From Antilocapra americana (taxonomy: Eukaryota; Chordata; Mammalia; Artiodactyla; Antilocapridae): a stretch of DNA of 64,000 nucleotides. The stretch is taken from assembly GCA_007570785.1 (NCBI GenBank), contig ML662449.1:12091564-12155563 (forward strand), read 5' to 3'. Below the pieces are notes generated by a model that was not told where the DNA came from, searched no databases, and saw only the letters and a program-made list of their open reading frames with translations. Below, one piece after another: positions 46,801-58,800 of this stretch (positions are counted from its first letter, which is position 1; each line of letters starts with the position of its first letter). The position numbers and the translations under genes are program-made.

Positions 46801-49800
46801 TGAAAAATTGACTCACTGGAAAAGACCTTGATGCTGGGAAGGATTAAAGTCGGGAGGAGAAGGGGATGTCAGAGGACGGGATGGTTGGATGGCATCACCG
46901 ACTCAATGGACACAAGTCTGAGCAAACTCCGAGAGATGGTGAAGGACAGGAAAGCCTGGTGTGTGCAGTCCACGTGGTTGCAAAGAGTCGGTCACGACTG
47001 AGCAACTCAACAACAAAAAATGGTTGCACAACCTTGCAAATACACTAAAAGCTACTGAATCGTATACTTGAGAAGGGTGAATTTCATGGTATGTGAATTA
47101 TATGTCAATTAAAAGGTCAAAAAAAAAAGAACAAAAAAATCATGTATGCCTTTTGGCAATTAGTCCTTTGGCTTATATAAGCTTCAGCTAAAAGTCTGTG
47201 GCTATTAACTAGCTTCTACAGACTGATTAAGATTAAGAAGTAATTTTTCTCTGAATTAGAAAAGGTAAGCTAGAAGGTAGAACTATTTTAAAACTGAGAA
47301 CTTACATTTCTTTAAAAAGTAAGTCACTTTCACAACCTATGTTTAGAAAGAGAAGAGCACATGTATTTTCTCTTACATACGCAGAGGCATTTGGAAAAGA
47401 GTATGGAAGGTTGTTTGCTATATGGCAAATTTCCTCTACCTAGACCACAGTTTCTTAACCCTTCCTCACACTACAGTTCTTCAGTGCTTTTTCACTGTGT
47501 CTTCTGTGTACTGACAAAAGCCAAGATTTTGCTGGGGTGTACACTTCAAATTGTGTTTTAATCAAAAACAAAAAATGAAACAAAACCTAAAAATAACAAG
47601 GACACTTAAAAAATTCTGTTGAAACTATGTCACCATCTTCTCTCTTCCCTGTACAACTGAGAATCACTCATGGGGACATTTTACAGTATTACCTTCTAAT
47701 TGTAAGACCTGTGAATATTTGCACTTCTCACCACTCTCAAATAGTTAATTCCGCAAAACAGAAAATACAAAGGTGGCAACTTGTTTTCCTTTCAATTTAT
47801 TGTGTTTTAAATGTGAAGCTGGACAGGTACTAATGACCAATTCAGTTATGACACTAATCCCAAGATGCACACTATAGTTTCAGTTCATCTCATAACAGTA
47901 CGAAATAAGAGAAAAAAATGAAAATAACTTAAAGTTGGAAGAGTGGAAGAGTGCCTTAGTGTACATAATATTTTAAGGGTGAGTTGAAAAGTTAGGAGAG
48001 CAAGCAAGTTAACTATGTGGCTTAGAGCTCCTCCTAATGGCACAAACAATGAATTCTCACCACAGAGACTTTCAACATTACTACAGTTCACTCACTGAGA
48101 CTGCAGAGGGAAAAAGGTGAGGAAACACTAGGACTGCCCTTAGAAAAGGCTGTACAGAAAGCAGCAGAAGAAAGCCCAAATGATTAAAAAAAAAAAAAAA
48201 AAAGAGCATCACTTTTTTGCTTGTTTTTAAAGTCATTAGCCTTAACATACATAGAAAAAATGGATGAGAAATTTGTGTAAGAAGAACATTAAGTTGAAAA
48301 TACAATTTATTTGGAAAGAGAAAAAATTAGAAAGCAAGCAAAAAATCCAGACTAGCTTGATAGGAGGCTTAACTGTGCCAGGAAGTATTACAACAAAGAA
48401 ATGGATGATGAGAACGGGGGAGAGAATCCGTGGCTAAGCAAGAATGGGCAGACTACAAACCCATTCCTGGGAAGAGTTCAGGGCAGCCTTGCTTATAAAA
48501 CATATAATAACGGATTTTCTTAATTACAAACATTAAATGTATTAATAAGAGTATCTATTGAATGGTTACTTTGGCACACAATACAGTTTAAAAGGCCATG
48601 TGAAAATTCAAGCCAAAGTTTTAAGACAGGTAAGCATTTATTATTCACAAAGAAAAAAGTTATTTTTTAAATGGAATTTTTTCTACAGAAAAATCGATTT
48701 GAAAGATAAATCTGAATTTGACATGTGAATGAAATGTATTTACCCAGGAGAAAGCACTATAATATCTCTGCCTAACTGGGCAAAGGTAAATATTTCCACT
48801 TTTTTTTTTTTTGGTCACACCATGCAGAATATGAAATCTTAGCTCCTCAAACAGGGATTGAACCCGCACCCCTCCTTGGAAGCGTGGAGTCTTAACTACT
48901 GGACTGCAAGAAGGGTCCCAATATTTTTATTTTAAAATGTCGATGAATCACAGATTTGGGACAACAGAGTTGGTATCCCAATCAACACTGGTAGTTGCTC
49001 TCGCAGTAGAGATTTCCTTCATAACCATTCCTTTATAATGATTACCTTATTAGAAACTGCCTTATTTTATGGCTAACATGTCAAAGCAGTGGGTTTATTC
49101 CAGAGCTTAATTATGTAAAACTAAAAGTTTTTTGCAGCCATGAAATTAAAAGACGCTTGCTCTTTGGAAGGAAAGTTATGACCAACCTAGACAGCATATT
49201 AAAAAGCAGAGACATTACTTTGCCAACAGAAGTCTGTATAGTGAAGGCTATGGTTTTTCCAGTGGCCATGTATGTGAGAATTGGACTATAAAGAAAGCTG
49301 AGTGCCAAAGAACTGATGCTTTTGAACTGTGGTGTTGGAGAAGACTCTTGAGAGTCCCTTGGACTGCAAGGAGATCCAACCAGTCCATTCTAAAGGAGAT
49401 CAGTCCTGAGTGTTCACTGGAAGGACAGATGTTGAAGCTGAAACTCCAATACTTTGGCCAACTTATGCGAAGAGCTGACTCATTTGAAAAGACCCTGATG
49501 CTGGGAAAGATTGAGGGCAGGAGGAGAAGGGGACGACAGAGGATGAGATGGCTGGATGGCATCATTGACTCAATGGCCATGGGTTTGGGTGGACTCTAGG
49601 AGTTGGTGATAGACAGGGAGGCCTGGCATGCTGGGGTTCATGGGGTCACAGAGTCAGACACGACTGAGCAACTGAACTGAACTGAACTGAAAGGTGTTTT
49701 GAATCCTACACACAGCCCACATGACATTCCTGGTATCTGAAAACACTGCTTTTCTAAAGGTCATGAATCTAAGGGGATCCCAGAAGGTTTGTTAAAAACA

Positions 49801-52800
49801 AAGCTTCAGGACCTAAATCAAAGGTGCTACACGTCTCAGCAAATATTCAGAAAACAAAATAGTGGCTGTGCCCTTCTCTCTTAGCCTGGAGATGAAAGGA
49901 TTAGCCTACATGACTCTGGGATTGTGAAACTGGGACCCCAAAGATGATCACCTCAGTAGTTAGAAAAGAAAAGGGGGCGCATTTCTGCAGTGGTTTTATA
50001 TCTCAGTTCTTTAATCAGACAGACTTCTTTTGTTACATAGTTGGGTACAGGCATTGGCAAAGAGAAAAAGACCACATCTGTCAGCCCTTTCCAGTCTCTC
50101 ATGAAATAGCTCTGCTCCAGTAAATTCATAATTAAACATAACTTGATACCATTTTCTGGAATTAGGCATCCACTGCATAAATGTAAAGTGAATTTTAATA
50201 CAATATATTGAAATACTACCAACTTATATGCTTTCCCATCTGGGCTACTTTGTTCAAATACAGAATTCAAAATTAGGCTCTAATGAACACTAGCTTTTAC
50301 CTGGTAGATGTACTTGTCTTCTCTACTGTGGACATGAGTCTCTCAAATGCATCAGTCAGTTTGAGGCTTGAGGTGGAGATTTCCAGCTTAGAAGTTGTTA
50401 ATTCATACAACTCTGGATCCACACCTTATAGTATAAAATGATAGTCAGTGATGGTGCGCTGCAATGGCTTACTCAATTAGCCACAATCCAAGATGCAAAA
50501 GGCAATTATTCTGTAAACATCTGAGTCTTTATAAGTACAACATATCTTTAGAACACTGTAACACTGTATTTATTTTTTAAATTATAAATTCCACTTTTCA
50601 GAGTTTTTAAAAAGTAGGTAAACACTTTTAAAATTCCACTTTGGTATAAAGATAGCCTTAATTAATCTAACATTTATGTAGCAGACAGCATTCAAATACT
50701 TCTAAAAAAAAACTGCCTGCTATAGGAAACTCCTTAAGCGTTAGATTTGTCTGTGATACGAAAGCTAACAATGCTTTACAAATAGAATGCACAATGATTT
50801 GTTACACAATATGACACCTCAATTTTTAAATGGACTGATTTAACCTCATTTTTTGAACCTCCATTTTCCCTTATCTCCATGACCATTTTTCCTCCGTATT
50901 TTCACTCATACCCCCAAATATGGAAGTTAATGTAAAGTCTCACATACACTAAATGATTTGGTTAATTTAAATACATTCTAAAAATAAATAAATAAATAAA
51001 TACATTCTGACTATCTGAGGACATGAAATATTATCCAAAGAATTAAATTATTACTAAAGAAAAGTTATATACCACAATGTTCTTCTTTAGGTAAGAAGTG
51101 GGGAGGTAAAATATTTTCAGAAAAAGTGAATAAAAGCACTACTTTTGAACAAAATGAAAACCTTCTCAAGGGTTAATTATACTCCTAAAGTTTCACAGCT
51201 GAATCTAGTGGCTAACAGTTCAAATATCTTCTTCGAAAAATTCAAAATGAAGTTGAGTTCGTTAGGATTAGATTTATTGTAAAAGTCTGGTAAAATCCTT
51301 CCCGCCTGACTTCATTAAAATACACATACTTATTTTATAACTTCCTTGAATATTAATTTATATAAAATATGATGACTACAAAAAACAAGTAACAATTAAG
51401 TATTTTCAACTCATGCTAAGCTCAGGAAAATAAAGACAATCAAACAAAAATTTTTTAATTCTACCCTTTCTTTGGTTTCAGCAAATCCAGTAGTTCTGAA
51501 TAGAAAAGCAGATTTTAAGTATAAACGTCTTAAAGTTTCATCAATTTCTACTTATTTTTTCTTTAAAAAGTCTTAAGATCAGCAGATAAAATTATATATA
51601 AAAGAATCATATATCGATGCTCACCACTTTTCTCCTTTTAGGGTATTACAAGGTTAAGAAGAAAATCAGGAACTGCTTTCTATGAACCAACTCTGTAGCT
51701 GACTAGCAGATGTAAACACAGATCTCAGATGTTTACAGAAATTATACCAGCAAAAGCGGCTTTCACAGTTACCATGTCCAACAAGGGAGGAAGGCTATAG
51801 AAAATGTTGACTCTCCCAAGTTCTTAATAGTTCATTAAGGTACAGTTTCAAAATATAATTTAAAAGCCCCTTTCTTTGTATTTCTATAAGTATAAATATG
51901 CAGCTAAAAATGCAAAAATTTACAGATGCTTGTAAAGCAGGACCAGATGAACCCAAAGCACCTCCTTCCTCTACTGTGAAAGGTTCGACTCCAAGTAACC
52001 ACAAAATTTAGGTAGATGGTGAATGCATAATGCAGAATAAACAACTGCATTCTGACTGGCAACAGGAAAGTGCTAGTGAAAATTTAGTTGGGTTTGTAAA
52101 ATACTGGCCACTTGGTTGTCAAACAGGAAAGTGGGAGATTGAAAAAAAAACAACAAAACAAAACCCAAATCAACCTCCCCCAGCCCTCCAAAACCCTTAC
52201 CACCAAAAAAAAGTACTATGGCTATATTTTATGTTTTTCAAAAATAAGATAACTACTCTACACAAAAAACTGGAGAATAATTTTTTTAATGGAAAAGATT
52301 CTTTTTTTTTTTTAACAGAACCTTAATGAGGCATAGTTTAGTTACGGAAATAAAGCTAGCCAACCAAGTTCTATGCCAACCTCCTAAGTCTCAAACACAA
52401 AATAATAACTGCAAGCTAAGACAAAATGACTTTCCCAGAAACAAGTCAGAAAAAGTGTAAGCAAGTGGTGAAATGGAATACTCAGGAAAGTGTTTACACC
52501 TACAGCTTGATGGTAAGTTTTAACAAAACCCAGTAGCAATACAACAAGTCAAAGCATATTTATAGTAATCAGGTTTACACAGCAGATAGAGCATATAGAT
52601 GAAAAAATGGAACAAAAATATTTAAGAGGTTCCGAAGTAAGGACTGCAATCGACCATGCTAATTTCACTTTCATTACGACCCTAAACCTGGGAAACTGTT
52701 TGGTCTTCTCCAAGCTGTGTATGTATACTGAACCCGGTTTTATCAGGTCATTTCTGTACTTCTTTATTTGGTCAGATTATTTGTGCTCTTATGGATGATT

Positions 52801-55800
52801 TTTAACTGAGTTTGAAATGTAACCAAAAGTTAAATTTAAACCAGGTTTTTAAGCATCCAAAAATAGTGACCTCATTTAAGTTATCATACAGTTCATGACA
52901 AAACAAAGCTGAGAACAAATTAAAAGTAGGAGCTTGGTTGGTGATGGACAGGGAGGCCTGGCGTGCTATGGTTCATGGGATCACAAAGAGTTGGACATGA
53001 CTGAGCGACTGAACTGAACTGACTTCATTCTTGGTAGATTATAGTAATAAGGAAACTGATATACAAGTTTTTTGGTTCCCCCACCACCCATTAAGGATTA
53101 AAAACTACTCATCCAGGTCATTCCATAGCTCACATGTATTTAAAAGTAATTTAAATAGTGAAATACCATATTGAAATAAAAACCAGACACAGATTGGTTC
53201 CTTATATGCTTGTAAAATCTTGGAAACAATGAAAATGGTAACCAGAGGATTAGATTTGAGGAATCCAGTCATTTTACAAAATGGCCTTGGAACGTCATTA
53301 TAATACAATCAGATTTCCATAACCAGACTTGGAGATGGGCATCCTGGGTCCCAGCCTCACCCTTAGCTGATTATTCTCTTAGCCTCCCCCATTTTCCATT
53401 ACAGCTCCTGAAGTGCTAGAAGTGAGTGGCAGGGTTATCTAGTTGAATAGAACAAAACCAGCAAATTCTCAGGAACCAGGCTGGCTATCTACCTGATCCT
53501 AGTAGGGACTGAGAGGGACCCTCACTATGCATTCTGGGCATCAGCATCTACAGAGCACTGTAACAGCCATCTGGTGATCAAAAGGCGTGATTACCAGAGC
53601 ACAAGTAGGGATGACAGAGAGTCATTAAAATCATATTAAATAAAATATAAACATAAAAATGCCATTATATTTTAATTTTTTATTCAGTTAGAAAATGATA
53701 AAGTACATTAGTCCTTGGGTCAATGAACTGAACTTTTGCCAGGCTGAACATTAACAGGCACTCCAATAAATTTTAATTTCTAGCTTTTAGTATCTCACAG
53801 CAATTATTTTCTACTTCACCTTTAACATTTTTTTTTTCCTCCATGGAAAACTAACAGTAAGCTTTCTATTCAAGAGCTACATAAAAACAGTAATAACTCT
53901 ATGTGGGACTATATAACTAAGTGCTAGACTCCAACATTTTGGAACCTAATTATACATTTAGCAACACTTATAGATAATTAATTGAATGCTAGAATCTGTA
54001 AAGGTTCTATTACCACAGACACTATAATGTCACTGTGTGCTAAAATATTCTTATATATCTAAATTTGTCTTTTTTCAAATGGCTTTGTAGAATATGCTTT
54101 AAAAAAATAAGCATACAAAAGGTCACATTTTCTATTTACAGGGGGGAAAAAAACCCCTGCCTTTAACTGTGTAAAGGACATTAGGGCTGTTTTATATCTA
54201 GAAACTACTTTCAGCTCTGACTATTACACTCTGACAAACCTTCCCTTAAAATACATTTTCCACATAAATCACTTGTTATAGTCGGATACTAGAAAATAAC
54301 AGTAGATAGATAAAAGAAAAGTATTAGAAAGACATTACAGAGAATACAATCTATTTGTTTCCTTGTTTATAGGAAAGTCAAGTGATGTGGTCATGCTTTT
54401 AGTAAATATACTAGAATTGTGGTTTTAACACTCTGCTGACCTGGGATTGTGGTGCTGCTGCTAGAGCTACTGTCATCCACGGGCCCAAAGAAATCAAGGT
54501 TCAGAAGAGTGGAACCTCCACTAGCTTGAAATTCAGTGACCGTGTTGGTAGGCAGCCACACAGAAGGTAAGCCAAGGGAGGAGGGGTTATGTGTAAAAAG
54601 GGGTAAGACACACACTTGAACATGCAGGTTATAATTAGTAGTCATTACACATTTTAAAAGCAACATTAAAACAATGTGTACAGTATTAGTTTTTCATTGC
54701 TAAGGACATTTCTAAAGTAACAGTTTAATTCAATGTCCATTTTCTCATGTACAATGTAAATAATTTAACACTTAGTAAGGTTTTAGTTAGGCGTTCAGTT
54801 CTTTCAATCGAAACTTGAAGCCATACCAGAAAGACCAAGGGGGAAAGTGTACCCGTTAAAGGGAAACAATACTTTAATCTCAACCCAACATTAAATCACT
54901 GTACATGCCCAAATCAATCTTTTATGTTAGTAGTGTTGGTTTCTAGTGAATGATTTTAAAAGTGACAAAGCTGTCACAGTTACAGGACACGCACCAATAC
55001 ATTAACTTAGTTTAAAATAAAATAAGGTAATAGAAATGTCGTAACTGCCCTACCCTGATGTGCAACCTCAAGCTGTACTGTTCCCCTTTAACTCTGAAAC
55101 AGTAATCAGAAATAGTATACATTTTTAAAGAAGTTGTTTGTTAATAAAAAGCACGATGATTTGACTGAATAGGACACCAGACAACAGCAAAAGGTGCATC
55201 CAGGCTTTCCTTCGGCACTGTTGTTCAATTGGATGCTTTCCAGGTACCCTAGGATTCCCCACTCTGAGGCAGAGCTGATAAGAGTAACAGGTGTTTCAGA
55301 CCATGGCTCAAACAACTTATGAAGTGTAAGGAGTAAGAATAATTGTACTTTAGAGTCTGATTAAAACTTGTGATATCAACACACAGGAAACCTAGTATTT
55401 TGTGTTATTAAAAGACCCCACCTTATTAGAATAAGTTAATCCTTTCTCAGGATTTTCTTTTAAAGCCATAGGAGAAACCAATTATTTCTGGAACTACCTA
55501 CTAGTATTTTGAGATAAGTTTTAGAAAAGGAGCATGAAAATCATTCATTTTTCATTTGCATACAAGTGCTCTATAAAATATTATTAAGTCTGAAAACTAC
55601 TTTGAGTTAATAAATATGGATCTATTTGCACATTGTTTTTGGCTAAATAATTGTGCTTTGTGCTTTAAAGCAGCCTCTAGACACAAGACTTGGCATCCAA
55701 GAAAATTATATAAACTAAAACTACAGAAAAAAATTTCAAATAAATTGGTCTACCTAAAATGTTATTTAAACTACCTAGATATTTGTGAGAAATAAAGAAG

Positions 55801-58800
55801 CTTATCTTTGACTTAAGATAAAAAGAAACTAAAATTTTATCTGGTTACTACTACTTATATATGGACATTAATACTGTTAATAATAGTAACGGCTGGTTTC
55901 TTGAGCAATTACTATTCAGAAAGAAAGCCTGAATTTCCAAAGATAAGAAGTTATGTTCAAACAAAAATGGAAATCAGCAGAGAGAAGTCTGTCTGAACTT
56001 TGTAGCTTTCTTAACTCTAGCTCTGGCGCTAGAGGCTCTACGGAGAGACGTACCATCTAAAGGGTTAGTAAGGCCACTGCTACTCCAGTCAAACTGGACG
56101 GGTGGTAGAGACTCCTAGAGTTGAAAACCAAAAAATCAAAATTAATCAGTATAGGTTGTAGCAACATAAGAAATCCTTAAAAACAGAACAAAACACTATT
56201 ATAGCAAGATCATTAGGCAATAAAATACCTAAAGACAAAGTTGGGATAATTTACAATTTCAGAAGGTTATCTACAAATATTAACACAAACTGAAATTGCA
56301 AAATTTATAAACAGTACAGCTTGTTGACATTAAAAATGGTGTATCTGAGAAATGGAATTATATTACATTTTCAAACATAAGTTTATAGACTGATTCTATA
56401 TCAAAATTTCAATCTATTCTCCAATCATAATTTAAACTACTGGCTTGAAAACCTCACTGACCTTTTTTCACTAAAGAGTGATCTATTTTATTTTAAATGA
56501 TTAGCCAATTACAATTTCTTAATAGAAAATACAAGGCAACAGAGAAGGTAGCATACTGAATTGGAGGCAAGCTGGGTTATTAAGGACTAAGTAACTAACT
56601 GTATAAACATGGATGTTAATTTATTTGGTTTCCTTATATATATATAATTTTTTAAAAAAAACTTATAACCTTCTCTAATTTAGAAATTACTTATAACAGT
56701 ATTAGAATTAAATTTTTAAAATAATGTACTGAAAAATATACTCAGAACTTATTTGAATATCCTACATTTAAAAACTCTGTTAACTGCTAAACACATAAAG
56801 ATAGAATAAGCAAATGATAAATATAAGACAGAAGGTCCTATGAAACATTTTAAAAATGATCCATGTTTTATTTTAAAAATATCCTTGACGGGGGGGAAAA
56901 ATGCATTTTCTTCATTTTTTGCTTTTATTTTGGGGGTGGTGTTGACAACATTTATTGAAATATCCTTTTACTAGACTCTCACTATCAACATTATCATCTT
57001 TTTTTTCTGTTTTGCACTGTAAGGTAGGTACTTACTAAAACTTTACAATCATTTTTTTCTCTGTAGACAAAGACACGTTTCCCCGTAGGAAAGGAACGTG
57101 AATTGGCTAATTTTGGAAGTCTAACCCCATGATATTATAACACAATTGCTTTGATAACCAATGATGGGCCTGTTACATTCAATCTCCCCATATCAAGTCA
57201 GGCCTGGAGAAATAAACAAAATAAAATACTGGTAATAGTGGCAGCCAGGATCAGAGAGAGGTAGAATGGGGAGTTGGTTTGGAAGAATGCTTATCTTGAT
57301 TGTGGTGGTGGTCACATGAAAATATAGCATAGAACTATATACACATAATGAGCAAATGTCATATTCTTGGTTTTGATATTATTCTGTAATTATGTAAAAT
57401 GTGATTGTGGGGAAAACTGGTGAAGATACAAGGCACCTCTTCTGTATGATCTTTCAACTTCCTGTAAATCTATAACTGTTTCAAATAAAAGTTTTAAAAA
57501 TCCTGGTAAAAATCTAGTTCATAACCTACCTGCAAGACTGACGAATAACGTTTATAAAAGATTTTCTTTAGCTGATCTCAAAAGCAAACAAAAAGCTCTA
57601 GGTATTCCAAAAGATTCAACTTGTTCTACTTCTCAATCAGGAAAACCTTTAGAACTATTCAATACTGACTGGATGGACAAAACTCAGATTTATATAATAA
57701 CAAAATTTCTGGGTAAAGCTAAGCAAAGCTCTTTCATTAACATGTTTTATCTAAATGATGTCAAGTACCTGGATGTTTTGAAATATTTCAATGATTTTCT
57801 GGAATATTACTTTTCACAGACATGTATGGCATTTTGAAGGCACAAGTAATATTATAATAATGAGGTACTAAGTCATCAATCAAAAATTTAGTGGAATTGA
57901 GACAGATGAAAAACAGATACCTAAATAATTACAGGTTAACTAATGGCACTGACAAGAAGGCAACTCAAACAGAAAGCACTGGAATGAAACATTTAAGAAC
58001 AACTTTATGAGGCATGAATGATTACTGCAGAGACGAAAGGAGACAAGTTCATAATAAAAAGAAAAGGCTAGAGACAGGAGACTTTGGTTCCAGTCCTAAG
58101 TACAAAACTGACATGTGATTTTAGGTAAATTACTTAGTCTTTCCAAATGTTTTCTAATTGTAAAACGAGAGTACAGAGCTAGACTGTCATTTTTTTCTTC
58201 CTTCTAACTCTAAAATTCTTATTTACAACTGAAATAGCAACATAAAGCAGCCTAAGAGAGGAAATTGGCTGGTGGTAACCAGCTGGATAACTGCTAGCCA
58301 GAGAGCTGACTCCACTCGGCAGTGAATTAAGTATGGTTAACATCCTAGCCTTACTAAGAGGCAATCAGTATGGCACTGTGATTGGTGCGACCTTGAAATT
58401 CAGTGAAAAAAGATGTCAACAACAACAAAAGTATCACTACCTGCTTTTTATCTGTAAACTTTTTTTTTTCAGGTAAAATTATCTTTTTTAAAAAACCCCA
58501 CATTAACAGATATCAATAAAATACTGAATTTCTAAACAAAAGATGTAATGGCAACAAGACTGATGAGTACAAACTCATTTGAAAGAAAAGATAAAAATTT
58601 AGTGGGTACCAAACTGAAATAGAAAAGACAGATCAAAAAGCATGCAGTCATAATGAGAATTATGCCACTATGCTAAGTTTGAAAGTCACTGTTCAAGGAT
58701 GCCAAAACATAAAAGGAAGCTTTGCCACACGTTTTTTTTGGGGGGAAAATTCAGGTACTAAACAGGTCTTTGTGGACACATTTTGCTAAGCTTCTAGCAC

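Larger units (their letters stand above)
43400..47130 (+). mobile_element. L1 3' region broken by two BovB insertions
   Basis: Three sense pieces of one L1: about 43400-44336 (end of ORF2 and start of 3' UTR, with GAATCAAAATGACAATGAGA and AACATCATTAGTGGGAATG), 46038-46366 (CCATACAATGGAATACTAGG, AAAATATTATGCTAAGTGAA, AAATGTTCTGGAATTAGATG) and 47019-47130 (GTGAATTTCATGGTATGTGA and a poly-A). They join without overlap. A short AT/GT microsatellite-like tract lies at about 43737-43780. In the host gene's direction the L1 is antisense. Confidence 0.85.

Noticed and set aside
51626..51660. Donor-like GTGAGC on the minus strand in the intron between C and D
   Set aside because: No acceptor gives an open, phase-compatible exon, and the C-D junction is already in phase.
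55106..55315. Minus-strand frame between exons B and C as a possible extra exon
   Set aside because: No phase-compatible splice pair was found, and exons B and C already match in phase directly.
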